Positions 25,328 through 39,634 of a stretch of 64,000 nt of DNA are shown one piece after another. Origin of the DNA: Candidatus Zixiibacteriota bacterium (lineage in GTDB: Bacteria > Zixibacteria > MSB-5A5 > GN15 > JAAZOE01); assembly GCA_036480375.1 (NCBI GenBank), contig JAZGGI010000003.1:1-64000 (forward strand), given 5' to 3'. Made by a program: the position numbers and the translations under genes. The stretch's first letter is position 1; each line of letters starts with the position of its first letter. The notes under the pieces were generated by a model that made no database searches, was not told the origin of the DNA, and saw only the letters and a program-made list of their open reading frames with translations.

Positions 25328-28039
25328 TTACTCACATCCCGCACATGGCGCCGGACCGTCTTTGAAGACGTGGTTGATTAAATAAACCGCATCGCCGACG
25401 TTGCATTCGTCGTCACAGTTAACATCACAGCTACCAATTGGATCAGGTGCAGGACCGTCTTTAAAGACATTGTTGATGATAAACACCGCGTCACCGACGT
25501 TTGGCTGGTCATCCATATTGGCATCGCCGCAGATGTAATCGCATCCGTTGGGTATGCCGTCGTCATCAGAATCAATATTATCATCATATCCGAAACATAT
25601 ATCACAAGCATCGGGTATTCCATCTGAGTCAGAGTCAGTATAATCCTGATCCGGATTATAAGTCAGCGGGCAGTTGTCGCATTCATCGCCGACGCCGTCG
25701 CCGTCGGTATCCGCCTGACCCGGATTTTTGGTATGGAGGCAGTTATCGTTGTCGTCGAGTACATGGTCGCAATCCGAATCATTCCGGCATGATTCCCCAT
25801 GGGTCGTATTTATCAGCATCATTGCCCCGACCGCAAGATCGATGTCTCCGTCATCATCAACATCCCCGCCGAACACCCCCGATCCACCAAAGTCCCCGAA
25901 ACCATATGTGATATTTTGAGTAAAAGTACCGTCACTGGCGTTCAGTAAAACCGACAGCCCATCCGCGCCATTATATCGCTCTATTTGCACCGCCAAATCG
26001 TAATCACCATCAGAATCGTAATCTGCTCCATAAACGCATGCAGGGAAGAAGGAATTTCCCGAGAGATAAAACACTGCGGGAGCAAAGGATCCGTCACCGT
26101 ATCCCTTCAATACAGAGATACTACTAAAAGAGGGATAGGGGGGATCGTTTTCAGATCCGCCACGGTTTACTACGGCAAGATCATGGATCGAATCACCATC
26201 AAAATCGGCGGCGCAGACGTCAACCGGATACCTCCCGACATTGAAGGATACCGCGGTTCCAAATGTGCCATCGCCGTTATTCAAATATGACGATACATAA
26301 CCGATATAATCGTCACTGTAATTTGTCGTTACCAGATCGGAATATTCATCACCGTTTAGATCGGCAAAAGTTATTGATGATATTCTATTCCCGGCACTAA
26401 AGCTCTCGGCAAGCGAGAAGCTTCCATCGCCATTGTTAGAAAACATGAAAATGTTGCTTGATGCAATTACCAAATCAACATCCCCATCATTGTCAAAGTC
26501 AGCACCAGAAATTCGCCCCGGGAATTGATTTCCAAAGTCATAATTGTATAGTGTAGTAAAGGACCCATCACCTTCATTCAAGAGAATACATAGAGCATAA
26601 GTATCAAAATAAGATACCACTGCAAGATCACAATCACCATCGCCGTCAAGGTCAGATTCAAAAAGATCGATAGGGTCTCGGGGTAGTGTCCTAAAAGCAG
26701 CAGAGTATGTCCCGTCACCATTATTCCATAACCATTCAAGCGATCCTGGTACCCACCCACTCCACACATCTGAAAAGTATCCGGGAGAGATCCCAACCAA
26801 ATCCAAGTCGCCGTCACCATCGAAGTCAGATCCGGAAATTGAAATGCCACTGGCTCCCTCACAATATCTATACGCCTGCGGAAAATAAGCGTCACCATGA
26901 TTGAATAACAGGGATAATGATTTAGAATCGTACCTGGCATTTATAATTGCAAGATCGTTTAGGCCGTCGTTATCGAAATCACCTGCATCTACTGCCTCAA
27001 CATCGGACTGTACGAATATATCACCGGCATCTTGAAAAATGCCATCTCCGCTATTCAATAATAGCGACAGAGCACTAATACCATAGGGTATGCCAATGAT
27101 ATCAAGGTCGTTGTCATTATCCAAATCTATTAAATGAAGTGAAAGTGAAGTGGCTGTATAGGAAAGGCTGTAATTTTCGAGCAACGCAAATGTCCCATCA
27201 CCCTGATTCAGGAAGATAAATAGTTCTGGAGGATTATAAGGAGGATAATAAGGAGGATTAGAACAAGATACAACTATGTCGATATTGCCATCGTCATTCA
27301 TATCACCTCCAGTAATATGACTCTGTCGATCATTTCGGGTCGTAAATGAAGTTCCAGCAACAAAAGTACCATCGCCATTGTTTAACAAAATCAAAACATT
27401 GTTCACCGATTTTCTATATAACGTAAAAGCCAGATCGTAATCCCCGTCATTGTCAAAATCAGCGCTATAAAAATGGCGAGGTCTATTAGGAATTGCAAAC
27501 CCTAAATCAAAATCGGTTACAAAAGTCCCATCACCATTATTGAGATGAATCAGGAAATATCCCGATATTAAAAACAAAATCCCTATATCTACATCACCAT
27601 CACCATCAAAATCGGCACAATGGATTTTGGGAGTATCGTCTAGAGTAGTATAATTGACAGCCGGGGCAAATGTACCGTCACCCTGATTCAATAAAACCGA
27701 AAAATTATATGAAAAATTATTCATGACGACCAGATCGATATCATCATCCTCATTAAAATTATCTGCCAATATTGTAATAGGATTATCACCAACGATATAA
27801 TTGGCTGTATCCTGGTAATTACCCATACCGTCATTTAACATCACGGTTATATTATCATCGCCGGTATTGGCGACGGCAATATCAGCCGAACCATCACCAT
27901 TAAAATCAGCCACGGTAAGATCGCGCGGGTAATTACCGACCGGATAATCGATCCGGCCTTCAAAAAGTTTATTGTTTGCCAGGACAATACCTGATAGACA
28001 GATTAATACTATAACTAAAATAAAAGATTTGAAGTTCAT
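25328..28039 (-). CDS. Secreted FG-GAP repeat protein with thrombospondin-3 and dockerin-like C-terminus
   Basis: About 903 residues from the ATG at 28039, which begins a signal peptide (MNFKSFILVIVLICLSGIVLA) after GGGGGTGA; an upstream in-frame start 14 codons earlier is less likely. The body contains about 14 FG-GAP/VCBS units with calcium-binding D-F-D-N-D-G-D-x-D-L-A motifs, predicting a beta-propeller or pair of propellers. Then thrombospondin type 3-like Ca repeats (ADTDGDGVGDECDNCP, DSDSDGIPDACD, DSDDDGIPNGCD), then two dockerin-like units each ending NVGDAV..IN.VFKDGPAP. Surface adhesion or carbohydrate attachment is plausible. The two C-terminal units are also similar in DNA. Confidence 0.9.
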   Translation of the reverse strand: MNFKSFILVIVLICLSGIVLANNKLFEGRIDYPVGNYPRDLTVADFNGDGSADIAVANTGDDNITVMLNDGMGNYQDTANYIVGDNPITILADNFNEDDDIDLVVMNNFSYNFSVLLNQGDGTFAPAVNYTTLDDTPKIHCADFDGDGDVDIGILFLISGYFLIHLNNGDGTFVTDFDLGFAIPNRPRHFYSADFDNDGDYDLAFTLYRKSVNNVLILLNNGDGTFVAGTSFTTRNDRQSHITGGDMNDDGNIDIVVSCSNPPYYPPYNPPELFIFLNQGDGTFALLENYSLSYTATSLSLHLIDLDNDNDLDIIGIPYGISALSLLLNSGDGIFQDAGDIFVQSDVEAVDAGDFDNDGLNDLAIINARYDSKSLSLLFNHGDAYFPQAYRYCEGASGISISGSDFDGDGDLDLVGISPGYFSDVWSGWVPGSLEWLWNNGDGTYSAAFRTLPRDPIDLFESDLDGDGDCDLAVVSYFDTYALCILLNEGDGSFTTLYNYDFGNQFPGRISGADFDNDGDVDLVIASSNIFMFSNNGDGSFSLAESFSAGNRISSITFADLNGDEYSDLVTTNYSDDYIGYVSSYLNNGDGTFGTAVSFNVGRYPVDVCAADFDGDSIHDLAVVNRGGSENDPPYPSFSSISVLKGYGDGSFAPAVFYLSGNSFFPACVYGADYDSDGDYDLAVQIERYNGADGLSVLLNASDGTFTQNITYGFGDFGGSGVFGGDVDDDGDIDLAVGAMMLINTTHGESCRNDSDCDHVLDDNDNCLHTKNPGQADTDGDGVGDECDNCPLTYNPDQDYTDSDSDGIPDACDICFGYDDNIDSDDDGIPNGCDYICGDANMDDQPNVGDAVFIINNVFKDGPAPDPIGSCDVNCDDECNVGDAVYLINHVFKDGPAPCAGCE

Positions 28040-28398
28040 AGTCACCCCCAAAACTAAGGCAATAATATAACGGCACAACACCCAATCATTCTGAAATTAA
28101 CGCACCATTTCGCCCAATAGTGTTAATAATGTATCAGATGTTCAGCGTAAGTTGTGCTCCGATGAAAAGTCATAAAGATTTGTGCGGCAACTGTGGTATG
28201 TAAGCACAAACAAAAACGATTGGAGCGCCTTATTTCAAATGTAGAATAAATAGTCGGTCTTGTCAACACATTTATTATTAATAAATATACCAATATTGGG
28301 TAATATTTGACATGCAGACCAATTGGACAAAAAGTACTCTTCAGTCTTGGAATTAAGTGGTTATTCAGCAATCCAGTATACGATTTTAAAAATAAAAG
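28040..28398. other. Spacer between the rRNA operon and the FG-GAP gene
   Basis: About 360 bp. It should contain the FG-GAP gene promoter and the 3' trailer of the rRNA transcript. Just past 5S the minus strand reads CTCTTTTATTTTTAAAATC, a T-rich stretch, but I could not resolve a strong hairpin terminator. I see no gene or repeat here. Confidence 0.5.
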
Positions 28399-28517
<119 letters not shown>

Positions 28518-28608
28518 ATATTTATAACAACATATTGCCGCAGGCTAAAAGTAAGCCAGCATCGTCATTAATTTCGAATCGATTTGGATAATCAGATAAG
28601 AAATTTTT

Positions 28609-31625
<3,017 letters not shown>

Positions 31626-31730
31626 ATAATTATTCAAATCGACTAAGATTTCATTTGGTAGCCTACTTAATGAAGATGCTCGCTAACTAGAATATAATTA
31701 AATACTCAAAATTAGCTTGCGACAATATGA

Positions 31731-31746
31731 AGTTGTCAAAGAGCAA
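31731..31746 (-). promoter_or_regulatory. boxA antitermination site before 23S
   Basis: The minus strand reads TGCTCTTTGACAACTT between tRNA-Ala and 23S, the classic NusB/S10 boxA form. It lets polymerase resist Rho through the 23S gene. A second, related boxA lies in the leader ahead of 16S. Confidence 0.7.
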
Positions 31747-31788
31747 TAAATCTATATCCAGACTTATAATAGTCTTTAATCGTCAAAG

Positions 31789-31861
31789 TGGAGATGATCG
31801 GGCTCGAACCGACGACCCCCGGCTTGCAAAGCCGATGCTCTCCCAGCTGAGCTACATCCCC
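31789..31861 (-). tRNA. tRNA-Ala (anticodon TGC)
   Basis: 73 nt. Acceptor GGGGATG pairs with CATCTCC; D arm AGCTCAGCTGGGAGAGC; anticodon loop CTTTGCAAG with TGC; T arm GTCGGTTCGAGCCCGAT. Discriminator A at 31789. The next bases do not spell CCA, so the 3' CCA must be added enzymatically. It sits in the 16S-23S spacer after tRNA-Ile. Confidence 0.97.
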
Positions 31862-31870
31862 ATAAAAAAA

Positions 31871-31944
31871 TGGGCCTAGGTGGATTTGAACCACCGACCT
31901 CGCGCTTATCAGGCGCGCGCTCTAACCAACTGAGCTATAAGCCC
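31871..31944 (-). tRNA. tRNA-Ile (anticodon GAT)
   Basis: 74 nt. Acceptor GGGCTTA/TAGGCCC (with a G-U), D arm AGCTCAGTTGGTTAGAGC, anticodon loop CTGATAAG with GAT, T arm GGTGGTTCAAATCCACC. CCA is not encoded. The standard Ile-Ala pair in the spacer shows an undivided rRNA operon. Confidence 0.97.
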
Positions 31945-32041
31945 ATTAATGAAAAAACGGTGCCGCCCGAAAAAGCGCTGGACGAAATTTATCACCAATA
32001 ATATGTGCGGCGATCACTGAAGAGGCGAACTGATCGACCTC

Positions 32042-32080
32042 GGTTTTCGATTAGACCGCTCAGAGCGGTTAATCGAAACC
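32042..32080 (-). repeat. Stem-loop just after 16S
   Basis: Arms GGTTTCGATTAACCGCT and its complement (with two bulged bases) around a three-base centre, 10 bp beyond the 16S 3' end. This position and length fit an RNase III-type processing stem or a spacer hairpin. It is not a terminator, because the operon continues through it. Confidence 0.65.
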
Positions 32081-32089
32081 TGCTCCTTA

Positions 32090-33650
<1,561 letters not shown>

Positions 33651-33815
33651 TTTAAAAAATTATTTCTTTTTTGAAAACAACGGAAGTATCCGCTCAAATC
33701 AGACACTTTCAATTGCTCGGATAGAATTGATGTGGTACCGATTATCTTATAATAAACAATCGTTACCACTTATACAGTTCATCTTCGACATGTGATCGCT
33801 TTGCACATATTATTT

Positions 33816-33831
33816 AGTTTTCAAAGAACCG
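33816..33831 (-). promoter_or_regulatory. boxA antitermination site in 16S leader
   Basis: The minus strand reads GGTTCTTTGAAAACTA, a boxA-like sequence about 165 bp ahead of 16S and 35 bp downstream of the main promoter. It resembles the copy between tRNA-Ala and 23S. Confidence 0.6.
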
Positions 33832-33866
33832 AAAAAAACTGCCGACCATTTCGCCGGCAGACTCGT

Positions 33867-33895
33867 ATTATAAAGCCATTTAGTAAGGGTGTCAA
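33867..33895 (-). promoter_or_regulatory. rRNA operon promoter P1
   Basis: Perfect sigma-70 type consensus on the minus strand: TTGACA (33895-33890), a 17-bp spacer, and TATAAT (33872-33867). Transcription should start near 33860, giving a leader of about 210 nt before 16S. Few promoters match all 12 consensus bases with ideal spacing. Confidence 0.85.
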
Positions 33896-33974
33896 GAGAT
33901 TATTTTACTTTTTTTCCTTAATCCTGATGTTCCAATCTCGTTGTATATCAACCCTTTCTATCAATCGGCAGGGG

Positions 33975-34003
33975 ACAATAATACTTTAATCACCTATTGT
34001 CAA
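33975..34003 (-). promoter_or_regulatory. Possible second rRNA promoter P2
   Basis: TTGACA (34003-33998), 17-bp spacer, TATTGT (33980-33975), about 108 bp upstream of P1. The -35 is perfect, the -10 imperfect. Tandem promoters are common ahead of rRNA operons. Confidence 0.5.
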
Positions 34004-34336
34004 GCCATTTTCCCAAAGATGTTCAAAATATTTTACCTGGCTCAAACCAATCTTGATTACGGCCATAACGTCTTGTTGCTTAATTACTTTCATTGAGAGC
34101 TTATCCTGCAGAAAATTGCAATGCCTGGTCTGGCCGAAAATTAAATACGATTTTTTTCAATATATCTTTAAAGAAAAACAAAACTCTCTCATTCCAAATA
34201 TGGTACGAAAAGAAATCTCGAATTTATTGAGTCCGGGCCCTAATAAATATCGCGGTCGGATTAATAATTATATTATACAAATTATATCTATTGCGATAGA
34301 ACCGGTTTATTTTTTACCGACTCCTTCTTTTGGCAT
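34004..34336. other. Spacer between the M16 protease gene and the rRNA promoters
   Basis: About 330 bp of AT-rich sequence. The short frame 34053-34340 has no family match I know and no ribosome binding site, so I do not call it. No clear terminator for the M16 gene was found. Confidence 0.5.
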
Positions 34337-37300
34337 TTAATTTACCAGCCAATAGTCACGCGCGTATATTTTATAGATTTCCTGTTTGCCTTCCGTCTCG
34401 GAAATATATTTATCGAGGCTCTCAAATTGGGCATCCGGCCCGATGACGAAAAATGAACCGTTGATTTCAGAGAGGGCTGGTCCATATCCGATCAGGACGG
34501 TACCGCAGACTTTTTCCAAACGAGCATGCAGAATATCATAGAGATTTTCCCTTTTCCTTAATTCGAGAATTCGTTCCCGAAATGCAATTACCACATCGGG
34601 CGTTATGCCGTCGGCCAAATTGGATGCCATCGCCCTCCCGCGGCTTTGATAGCTGTTAGCTCCTCGATTAACAAGAAACGGTTGAGCGATCGCGTATTCC
34701 GCGAGTTGAGGATCATAAGTCGCGTTTTTGAGTTCATTAACGACAAATCTCATGGTGGTGGCCAAATCAGGACACCGCTCGGCATAATATGAAGTCTGTT
34801 GAAACGAAATAGAAGATTGCAGTCCGTTCGAATAGGCCAAACCGGCGCTCCATGTTTTCATGAACAACGAGTGACTCCCGGTGCCGCCATATAATTTGGC
34901 CGTCAAAAAATCAAGGAGCTTTTCTTCGTCGACAGTATTATAGTCGGCGCCTTCAGCCCGGTAAATAAAGACTCCATTTCGAGAATCCTTTATGACCAGT
35001 CCGGCGTACACAGGATTTGTCAAATCCGGGTACCGGCTTTTCATTCTATCCCACACGGCGGGCGAATTGTCATAGGTTGGAAAGATGGGCGCGCGATCGT
35101 CAAGACATGCAATTAAATCTTCAACGACCGGTAGAAGTTTCTCTTTGTCTTCGGAATTGGAAATCAAATAAGTGCGAGCGGTATTTCTGTTTCGAATCAA
35201 TGCCAGAGTCTCTTTTAAGTCGGACAATACTTTTTCGGGCCGGAACAGCAAATCATTATTCATTTGATTGGCCAGATAGATCCACTCCTGGGCAGCATTT
35301 TCCGGCGGCACATGAGAAAGAATAGTAGCCATATCCGACAAAGCATCCTGAATTATATCCTGAGCCTCGACCGGACTTAACATATACGTCTCGACAAATT
35401 GTCCAAATAGTCCGCTTTCAAACCGCGCCGGATCGCCGGTGGAAAACGTGGAAGCAAAATCGATTAAATCTTCTTTGGATGAGCTTTCCCCTGCCGACGC
35501 CAGAGACGTGAAAAGTTCCTGAACGGACTGAATCGTATTTGTATTGCCGGGGTTCTTCAGCCGCCATTTGAGTTGATGCATGAAATGTTCCTGGGTCAGG
35601 AAACATGATGCAGTCATATACAAATGGTCGCGCTGATATTTGTAACCATTAGCGGGGGAAAAAACCCAGTATTCTTCAAATGTCTGGGTTCGTCTGCGCA
35701 GTGATGTTAGATTGTTAATTACGACGTCTCGAATTCGCGACAGGTTGTCAGATTCGAGATATGGATTCAGGAGTCCGGTTATTATCCAACCCAGGGCGTT
35801 TTCGCTTTCATCAATATTGCTGCCGGCCCCGGTTATCAATAATTCCACTCTTCCCGATATTGGATTTGACGAAAAGGAACCGTTCAGGCTCAGCACTTCA
35901 TTTTTCAATTTATCAGTCAGGCTTTCATACGAGATGGATTCGCCATCCTTGATGACTCCGATATCTCCAATCAATGAAGGAATCAAGGGAAGATATATTA
36001 ATTTATCCCGAGGGATAACTCTCAGGTTGAAAGCGATACCAAAAGTAGCGGAAGTGATATTGTTGAATTTTGAAAACACCAATGGCACATTTTCGGACAA
36101 GGTTTCGACTTGATAATCGAGTTGCGGATCGAGCGATAACGGCGGATTATCGATGAATTTTGGCATGGGGATTTTGGCCATTTCATCATCAATTATTTTT
36201 GTATCACGATCATAATCTTCTTTGAATTTGACCAGGGCTTCCTGCTCGTTATCGGTATTGTATTTATTCTTTAAGTTCTGGGCAAACGCGGTGAGTCGTT
36301 CCTTTTTCGCATTGGCGGCTTTCTCGAGTAATGTCGGATCGGCCCTGCATCCGACCGCGATCGGATCAACGTTAATCAGACGCGCTTTTTCTATTATCGA
36401 CTTCCAGATGTTTTCATTTTTCTCAATCTGATTGAATCCGTAATCAAAAAGATCATTATAGACTAAAGATATTTTGAATCCGGGATATTTTTCAAGGTCT
36501 TTGACGACGTCGTACCAATAACCTCTTCCCGATCTTTGACCAAAACCGGGCGGAGAGTTCAACATATTGGCCGCCGATTTTTTGCTCTGAACGAGATTGC
36601 TCTTTACACGATTATTGAATTCGGACAATTCATCTGAGCCTGATTGATATGCGGCGACGGCGGCAATTTCTTCGATTATATGTCTTTTTATCGTGGAGAT
36701 TGTTGAGTTATTGATATTTTCCGGGGAAACATTTGTAAAACCGACACTGACGCTATGGCCGATATAATCATCGGCGCCTCCCCATACGCCGTTGGCTCCG
36801 ATATCCATGACGCGGGTATCGGAATTAATAAATTTGTTATAAAGATTCGATGTCTGGCCGTTTGCCAAACCGTCCAGAAAGGCGTCAAGCAGGAATTTTT
36901 CCTCAAGAGTCAATTCAAGATTTGCCGGCCAGGCATACATTATATAACCCGGATCCTGTTCGCTGGCTCCGGGATAACGGGTGATCCTGATTTCGCCGGG
37001 AGTGAAATTGGGCTCCGGATTTGGTAACTTTTGAATTTGACGGGTTCCGGGTTCGGAGTATTCACTACCCAAATCACTCAGGATGACGTTCACACGCTCC
37101 AGGAATTCTTCCGCGGACACCGTTCCCGGAAAAGCAATCACGGCTCCCATGTTGTTTAACTGATAGTACTTTTCATGAAATGTTCTCATATCGGCCGCGG
37201 TCATATTTCGAATCGCCTCGGGAGTACCTCCTTCGCTAATGGCCAGGGGATGTGATTCGCCATAAATCATGCCATTAACGACATCGTAAAAATGATTCCA

Positions 37301-37903
37301 GTATTTTTCATCATAGCTTATCATCTCGGCGTGAATTGTTCCTTTTTCTTCCAGAAAGAGTTGGCCGGTAGATTCGTCGATTTCCACTCCGATATTATAA
37401 ACCTCGCGGCGAATTTCCTCGTCGGAAAAGGTCGGATTTAAAAGGGCATCCAGTTTTTCTTTGAAAAGCATATAAAAAGCGTCAGATCCACCGCCGGAGC
37501 TGAAAGGATAACAGGTATAGATTTGTCCGGTCCAGGCGGTGCGGCGGCCCAGGGACATGTTTTCGAGGGACGCGACATAGCGGCCCTTAGTTCCTTTTCC
37601 GAGAAGTAAATGTTCACAGGAATGCGGTTCTCCCTGGTCATTAAAATGATCGCTGTTGACCCATAAGAAAGCTTGCGGTTGCGATTGAATCTGAAATAAA
37701 TCGACTGTAAAGCCTGATTTTTTATGAATCAAGCGAGCTCCTGCCGCCTTATCTTTGGCGTCGAGATAAACCGTTTCGGCGATAAAATTATTATAGGTTC
37801 CATCCTCCTGTAAACCTTCGAGCCAATTATCGGCGAAAACGTTTATTGACAGGAGAATTAAAATTATTGTCGTAATTGCCGGAAGTTTTGTTTTGAAATT
37901 CAT
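34337..37903 (-). CDS. Secreted M16 family zinc protease (insulinase/PreP-like)
   Basis: 1,188 residues. A signal peptide (MNFKTKLPAITTIILILLSINVFA) precedes an M16 domain with the inverted zinc motif H-S-C-E-H near residue 97 and the third ligand in EEIRREVYNIG about 75 residues later. The long single chain, with two catalytic-type halves and a middle coiled linker (KERLTAFAQNLKNKY...), resembles the presequence-protease branch (M16C), which degrades peptides inside a closed chamber. Extracytoplasmic location is inferred from the signal peptide. No C-terminal sorting domain is visible. The start is preceded by AAAGGTC. Confidence 0.88.
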   Translation of the reverse strand: MNFKTKLPAITTIILILLSINVFADNWLEGLQEDGTYNNFIAETVYLDAKDKAAGARLIHKKSGFTVDLFQIQSQPQAFLWVNSDHFNDQGEPHSCEHLLLGKGTKGRYVASLENMSLGRRTAWTGQIYTCYPFSSGGGSDAFYMLFKEKLDALLNPTFSDEEIRREVYNIGVEIDESTGQLFLEEKGTIHAEMISYDEKYWNHFYDVVNGMIYGESHPLAISEGGTPEAIRNMTAADMRTFHEKYYQLNNMGAVIAFPGTVSAEEFLERVNVILSDLGSEYSEPGTRQIQKLPNPEPNFTPGEIRITRYPGASEQDPGYIMYAWPANLELTLEEKFLLDAFLDGLANGQTSNLYNKFINSDTRVMDIGANGVWGGADDYIGHSVSVGFTNVSPENINNSTISTIKRHIIEEIAAVAAYQSGSDELSEFNNRVKSNLVQSKKSAANMLNSPPGFGQRSGRGYWYDVVKDLEKYPGFKISLVYNDLFDYGFNQIEKNENIWKSIIEKARLINVDPIAVGCRADPTLLEKAANAKKERLTAFAQNLKNKYNTDNEQEALVKFKEDYDRDTKIIDDEMAKIPMPKFIDNPPLSLDPQLDYQVETLSENVPLVFSKFNNITSATFGIAFNLRVIPRDKLIYLPLIPSLIGDIGVIKDGESISYESLTDKLKNEVLSLNGSFSSNPISGRVELLITGAGSNIDESENALGWIITGLLNPYLESDNLSRIRDVVINNLTSLRRRTQTFEEYWVFSPANGYKYQRDHLYMTASCFLTQEHFMHQLKWRLKNPGNTNTIQSVQELFTSLASAGESSSKEDLIDFASTFSTGDPARFESGLFGQFVETYMLSPVEAQDIIQDALSDMATILSHVPPENAAQEWIYLANQMNNDLLFRPEKVLSDLKETLALIRNRNTARTYLISNSEDKEKLLPVVEDLIACLDDRAPIFPTYDNSPAVWDRMKSRYPDLTNPVYAGLVIKDSRNGVFIYRAEGADYNTVDEEKLLDFLTAKLYGGTGSHSLFMKTWSAGLAYSNGLQSSISFQQTSYYAERCPDLATTMRFVVNELKNATYDPQLAEYAIAQPFLVNRGANSYQSRGRAMASNLADGITPDVVIAFRERILELRKRENLYDILHARLEKVCGTVLIGYGPALSEINGSFFVIGPDAQFESLDKYISETEGKQEIYKIYARDYWLVN

Positions 37904-38026
37904 GATGACCTTTCTATTCGTTAATCAATGCGATAAGCGTTAAGGATATTAATTATAATAGACGAACGAATCAAAGAAAAGGTTCAATTGAAACTGTTAG
38001 AATTTTTATTAACGGGTTTGGCTCAA

Positions 38027-39631
38027 TTATTTCCAGAACGAGGGTCTGAAGACAATCAGGACGGTAAATATTTCAAGACGGCCGAGGAGCATACAGGCGA
38101 TTAATATCCATTTTCCGGGAATGGGAATCCATTGATAATTTTCGGCGGAACCGACACCTCCTAATCCCGGCCCGATATTATTGATGCAGGCGGCGGAGGC
38201 TGATATCGCGGTTGTTAAATCGGGGATGTAAAAAGTCAGTAGAAACGCGCTTGCGACGAAGAGCATCATAAATAGGATAAAAAACGACGCTATATTCGTA
38301 ATTTTGTTTTCTTCAATCAGAATACCGCCCATGCGTAGAGGCGCAATTAGTTTCGGTAATGTCAGCTTCCTGAGTTCTCTCCAGCCGGTTTTGATAAGTA
38401 TCAAAATTCTAATCTGCTTCATGCCCCCGCCGGTTGAGCCAGCGCACCCTCCAAAGAACATCAAAATCAATAATAAGAATCTTCCGATATCCGGCCAGAG
38501 GTCAAAATCAGCCGTTCCGTAACCTGTTGTTGTCGTAATGGCGACGGTCTGAAATAAACTTATCCTGACGCAATCATGAATTCCCGCGTATTTTGATTTT
38601 TCTTCAATTACGTGATTATTAAAATCCTCAAACGAAGCCTGCTCATATTTAAAATGTTGATACGAATGTTGTGCGGGTTTTACATCTCCACCGTAGAGAA
38701 TAATCGAAAACAGAAGGGCAACAGAGATAATGATTCCGGTATAAAATAAAAATTCGCGGTTAATAACGGCCTGACGCCATTTGCCTCGCAGGACATTGAA
38801 GTGTATCAGGAAATTAACGCCGGCCAGATACATGAAAATAATAATAATCCATTCAAAGTAGGCTGAGCCATAGGCGGCAATGGAACTGTTTTTGGTTGAA
38901 AACCCACCGGTAGCCATGGTTCCAAAAGTATGACACAGGGAATCAAAAAGCGACATTCCCCCCAATAATAGTAAGGCTGTTTCAGCGGCTGAAAGGAGCG
39001 CGTAAACTCCCCAGAGTATCGCCGCGGTTTGGGCCAGTCGGGGCCTGAGACGGTCAGCAGTAGGACCGGGAATTTCGCCACGGAACATCTGATAACCGGA
39101 AACGCCCATGGCGGGAAAGATTGCCAGGGCTAACGTAATAATTCCCATCCCCCCCAGCCAATGAGTCAGGCTTCTCCAGAATAGTAACGAATCCGGGATC
39201 GATTCGATGTCGGTTAATATGGTCGCACCGGTAGTTGTAAATCCCGACATGATTTCAAAGAAGCTATCGGTAAAGCAGGTTAATAAATTTGGCAGTGTGA
39301 AATCTCCGCTCATGGAAACAAAATACAGAAAGAACGGAATGCATCCCAGGAATGCGAAAACAATCCATCCGAAGGCCACAATGGCATAGCCTTCCCGAAT
39401 ACCCTGCTCATCTCGATGGGCTCGGCAAAACCAGGCTATCAGGGTTCCCGTTATAAAGCAAATAACAATCGCCAGGACAAAGCCTAAAGTCTCGGGGCTG
39501 GAAATGACGGCAGAAGCGGTTATTACCTCCAGGTCATATATCGCTATGCCAAAAGGGACACAGAGGATGACCGCAATCAACTGCATCATTTTGCCAATGG
39601 CGTATGCTACCGCTTTACCGTCCATAATCAA
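38027..39631 (-). CDS. trkH: Trk-type potassium uptake protein, TrkH
   Basis: 534 residues and about 10-12 membrane helices. It is the potassium-translocating subunit of Trk. The four pore-loop regions with selectivity-filter glycines are visible: SGFTTTGATIL, HTFGTMATGGFST, ITTTTGYGTADF and INNIGPGLGGVG. FFGGCAGSTGGGMKQIRIL is the usual sequence before the last pore. The gene starts 3 bp after the trkA stop, so the two form an operon. Confidence 0.95.
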   Translation of the reverse strand: MIMDGKAVAYAIGKMMQLIAVILCVPFGIAIYDLEVITASAVISSPETLGFVLAIVICFITGTLIAWFCRAHRDEQGIREGYAIVAFGWIVFAFLGCIPFFLYFVSMSGDFTLPNLLTCFTDSFFEIMSGFTTTGATILTDIESIPDSLLFWRSLTHWLGGMGIITLALAIFPAMGVSGYQMFRGEIPGPTADRLRPRLAQTAAILWGVYALLSAAETALLLLGGMSLFDSLCHTFGTMATGGFSTKNSSIAAYGSAYFEWIIIIFMYLAGVNFLIHFNVLRGKWRQAVINREFLFYTGIIISVALLFSIILYGGDVKPAQHSYQHFKYEQASFEDFNNHVIEEKSKYAGIHDCVRISLFQTVAITTTTGYGTADFDLWPDIGRFLLLILMFFGGCAGSTGGGMKQIRILILIKTGWRELRKLTLPKLIAPLRMGGILIEENKITNIASFFILFMMLFVASAFLLTFYIPDLTTAISASAACINNIGPGLGGVGSAENYQWIPIPGKWILIACMLLGRLEIFTVLIVFRPSFWK

Positions 39632-39634
39632 TAA

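Noticed and set aside
34053-34340. 95-residue frame ahead of the rRNA operon
   Set aside because: No ribosome binding site and no recognisable domain; AT-rich spacer.
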